This document shows positions 8,040 through 9,198 of a DNA stretch of 9,198 nucleotides, in pieces (within the stretch, counting starts at the first letter, position 1; the number at the start of each line of letters is the position of its first letter). The DNA comes from an uncultured Caryophanales bacterium (GTDB lineage: Bacteria > Bacillota_I > Bacilli_A > RFN20 > CAG-826): the NCBI GenBank assembly GCA_946622925.1, contig CAMOQM010000030.1, forward strand, positions 1-9,198, in the 5' to 3' direction. The position numbers and the translations under genes are program-made. The notes under the pieces are model-generated. The model saw only the letters and a program-made list of their open reading frames with translations, did not search any database and was not told the origin of the DNA.

Positions 8040-9188
8040 AACGGCCCTGTCATGGAAATCAATAACCTGAAGAAGGTTTATCCTAATGGTTACGAAGCCA
8101 TCCACGACTTTTCATTAGATATCATGGACGAGGAGTTCGTGGTCTTCGTCGGACCTTCGGGATGTGGCAAATCCACGGTTTTAAGGATGATCGCCGGGCT
8201 TGAAGACGTTACCGATGGCGACATTATCCTCAATGGCGAAGATATCACGGATAAAGAGTCAAAAGACCGCAATATCGCCATGGTTTTCCAAAATTACGCC
8301 CTTTATCCGCACCTTACGGTCCGTAAAAATATCGCTTTCCCGCTAAGCCTAGAAAAGATTCCCTTCAAACATTTCTTTGACTTCAAATATCGTAAAGCCA
8401 GAAAGGAAAGAATCAACCAAGCCGTCGAGGCGGCCGCTTCTAGAATCGGGTTAACTTCCTATTTGGATACCAAACCCGAAAACCTTTCCGGTGGCCAAAG
8501 GCAAAGGGTTGCCTTGGGCAGGGCCATTGTCCGTAACCCCAGAGTCTTCCTCCTTGATGAACCTTTATCTAACCTCGATGCCAAAATGCGCGTCGATATG
8601 CGAGCCGAGATATCCAAACTCCACGATAAGCTTAGGACCATCTTTATTTACGTAACCCACGACCAAGTCGAAGCCATGACCATGGGCAGCAAAATCGTCA
8701 TTCTCAAAGATGGCTATATCCAACAAGTCGGGACCCCAGAAGAAGTATTCACCAATCCCGTCAACCAGTTCGTCGCCGGATTTATCGGCACCCCTCAAAT
8801 GAACTTCTTAAGCGGTCGAATCATCGAAGAGAAGAAAGTTTTATATGCCGAAATAAATGGCATCAAGGTCGCATTGCCAAAAGCCCGTCTAGCTCGCTTC
8901 GATAGGGCTAACCTAAATAAAGAAGTGGTTATCGGGGTCCGCCCTAAAGCCATCTCTGTTAACGGTGACTTAGCCTATAAAGAGCAAGGTTTCAAAGGCA
9001 AGATCTCGCTATTTGAGCAACTAGGCGAAGAAACCATTGTTTACTCCACCTTTGAAGGCCTAGAAAAAGAGCTCATTATCTCCACGACCGGTTTAGGTCG
9101 CTTCCATAAGGGCGAAGAAATCGGGATATCCTTCAATTTAGATAACGTCTGTTTATTCGACAAAGATAGCGGGGAATCGCTATTGTGA
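7401..9188 (+). CDS. Beta-phosphoglucomutase fused to MalK/MsmK-type sugar ABC ATPase
   Basis: One uninterrupted 595-residue frame carries two complete proteins. Residues 1-213 form a HAD-superfamily beta-phosphoglucomutase, converting beta-glucose 1-phosphate, the GH65 product, into glucose 6-phosphate. Residues 218-595 form the ATPase that powers the importer encoded upstream, with Walker A at 251-259, LSGGQ at 362-366, Walker B D386-E387, switch His420, and a C-terminal TOBE/OB regulatory region from about 455. The joint (residues 211-217, EKKNGPV) is very short, and Met218 is where a stand-alone MalK would begin. The start overlaps the previous TGA (ATGA) behind a near-perfect ribosome binding site. 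Because MalK-type ATPases dimerise, each transporter should carry two mutase domains (inference). The alternative is two overlapping genes merged by a small indel: the other two frames first stop at 8063-8065 and 8068-8070, just past the Met218 codon. Domain identities are certain; the natural fusion is probable. Confidence 0.93.
   Translation: MIKGVIFDLDGVLVFTDSLHYKAWKKMADEEGIYFDETINLRLRGVSRIESLNIILEKATKTYSEEEKLELATRKNRYYVELLSSLSEDDVKAEDLEALKKLKEEGYLLAVGSSSKNTKAIMDRTGLTKYFDQIADGTMISHSKPDPEVFLLAASKLGLEPKDCVVIEDAEAGIEAANEGGFYSIAIGPATQLSIPHAKIKALSDLPELLEKKNGPVMEINNLKKVYPNGYEAIHDFSLDIMDEEFVVFVGPSGCGKSTVLRMIAGLEDVTDGDIILNGEDITDKESKDRNIAMVFQNYALYPHLTVRKNIAFPLSLEKIPFKHFFDFKYRKARKERINQAVEAAASRIGLTSYLDTKPENLSGGQRQRVALGRAIVRNPRVFLLDEPLSNLDAKMRVDMRAEISKLHDKLRTIFIYVTHDQVEAMTMGSKIVILKDGYIQQVGTPEEVFTNPVNQFVAGFIGTPQMNFLSGRIIEEKKVLYAEINGIKVALPKARLARFDRANLNKEVVIGVRPKAISVNGDLAYKEQGFKGKISLFEQLGEETIVYSTFEGLEKELIISTTGLGRFHKGEEIGISFNLDNVCLFDKDSGESLL
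8052..9185 (+). other. MalK/MsmK/UgpC-type ATPase module of the fusion
   Basis: C-terminal half of the fused gene, 378 residues from Met218, which is full length for a CUT1 ATPase. The 'VYPNG' at 226-230 supplies the A-loop tyrosine. Walker A, Q-loop Gln297, LSGGQ signature, Walker B, D-loop SNLD (390-393) and H-loop His420 are all intact. 'GTPQMNF' opens the regulatory region and 'GVRPKAI' marks its OB-fold. About 12 extra residues, rich in aromatic and basic side chains (near 322-335), sit in the helical subdomain that contacts the permease EAA loops. It is the only ATPase gene in the window, so the two permeases most likely depend on it. Confidence 0.93.
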
Positions 9189-9198
9189 AAGGAAAAGA
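9185..9198 (+). promoter_or_regulatory. Possible start signal of a further downstream gene
   Basis: Directly after the fusion stop, AAAGGA at 9188-9193 looks like a ribosome binding site for a gene starting just past the window. Alternatively GTG 9185-9187, overlapping the TGA and preceded by GGGGA at 9171-9175, could itself be the start. No hairpin or T-run is visible in the ten bases after the stop, so transcription probably continues. Confidence 0.35.

Noticed and set aside
2146..9188. TGA read as tryptophan (Mycoplasma-type code)
   Set aside because: TGA ends four genes (2146-2148, 5327-5329, 7402-7404, 9186-9188), three of them exactly at the next gene's start, and all Trp codons seen are TGG.

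Overview
The window is a single tightly packed operon fragment on the + strand, with no intergenic gap longer than 2 nt and no RNA gene, mobile element or repeat array visible. It encodes a complete route from disaccharide import to glucose 6-phosphate. Shine-Dalgarno motifs of the AAGGAG type, a MalFGK-type (CUT1) importer, GH65 phosphorylases and a beta-phosphoglucomutase point to a Gram-positive or Bacillota-like bacterium, perhaps a gut lineage near Bacilli, Erysipelotrichia or RF39. That placement is inference. TGA is a stop here: four genes end with it and tryptophan is TGG throughout, so the Mycoplasma code is not in use.

Layout: (1) 2-1207, extracellular solute-binding protein, 5' end cut off by the window edge; (2) 1207-2148, MalF-like permease; (3) 2145-3080, MalG-like permease; (4) 3083-5329, GH65 phosphorylase A, maltose-phosphorylase-like in architecture but with a different acceptor loop; (5) 5326-7404, GH65 phosphorylase B, clearly divergent from A and shorter; (6) 7401-9188, one open frame joining an intact beta-phosphoglucomutase (about residues 1-213) to a complete MalK/MsmK/UgpC-type ABC ATPase (about residues 218-595). 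The last ten bases contain a ribosome-binding-site-like AAAGGA, so the operon probably continues.

How the genes work together (inference from known family chemistry): the binding protein captures an alpha-glucoside and the two permeases import it, driven by the ATPase half of the fusion. GH65 enzymes split it with inorganic phosphate, inverting to beta-D-glucose 1-phosphate. The mutase half of the fusion turns this into glucose 6-phosphate for glycolysis. Phosphorolysis saves the ATP otherwise needed to phosphorylate that glucose unit.

The most noteworthy item is the covalent link between the transport motor and the last catabolic enzyme. It would place two mutase domains on the inner face of each transporter, directly beside the point of sugar entry. 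I know of no characterised example, but I cannot search. A small indel at the junction could in principle have merged two overlapping genes, so read-level confirmation and homologues with the same architecture are the decisive tests.
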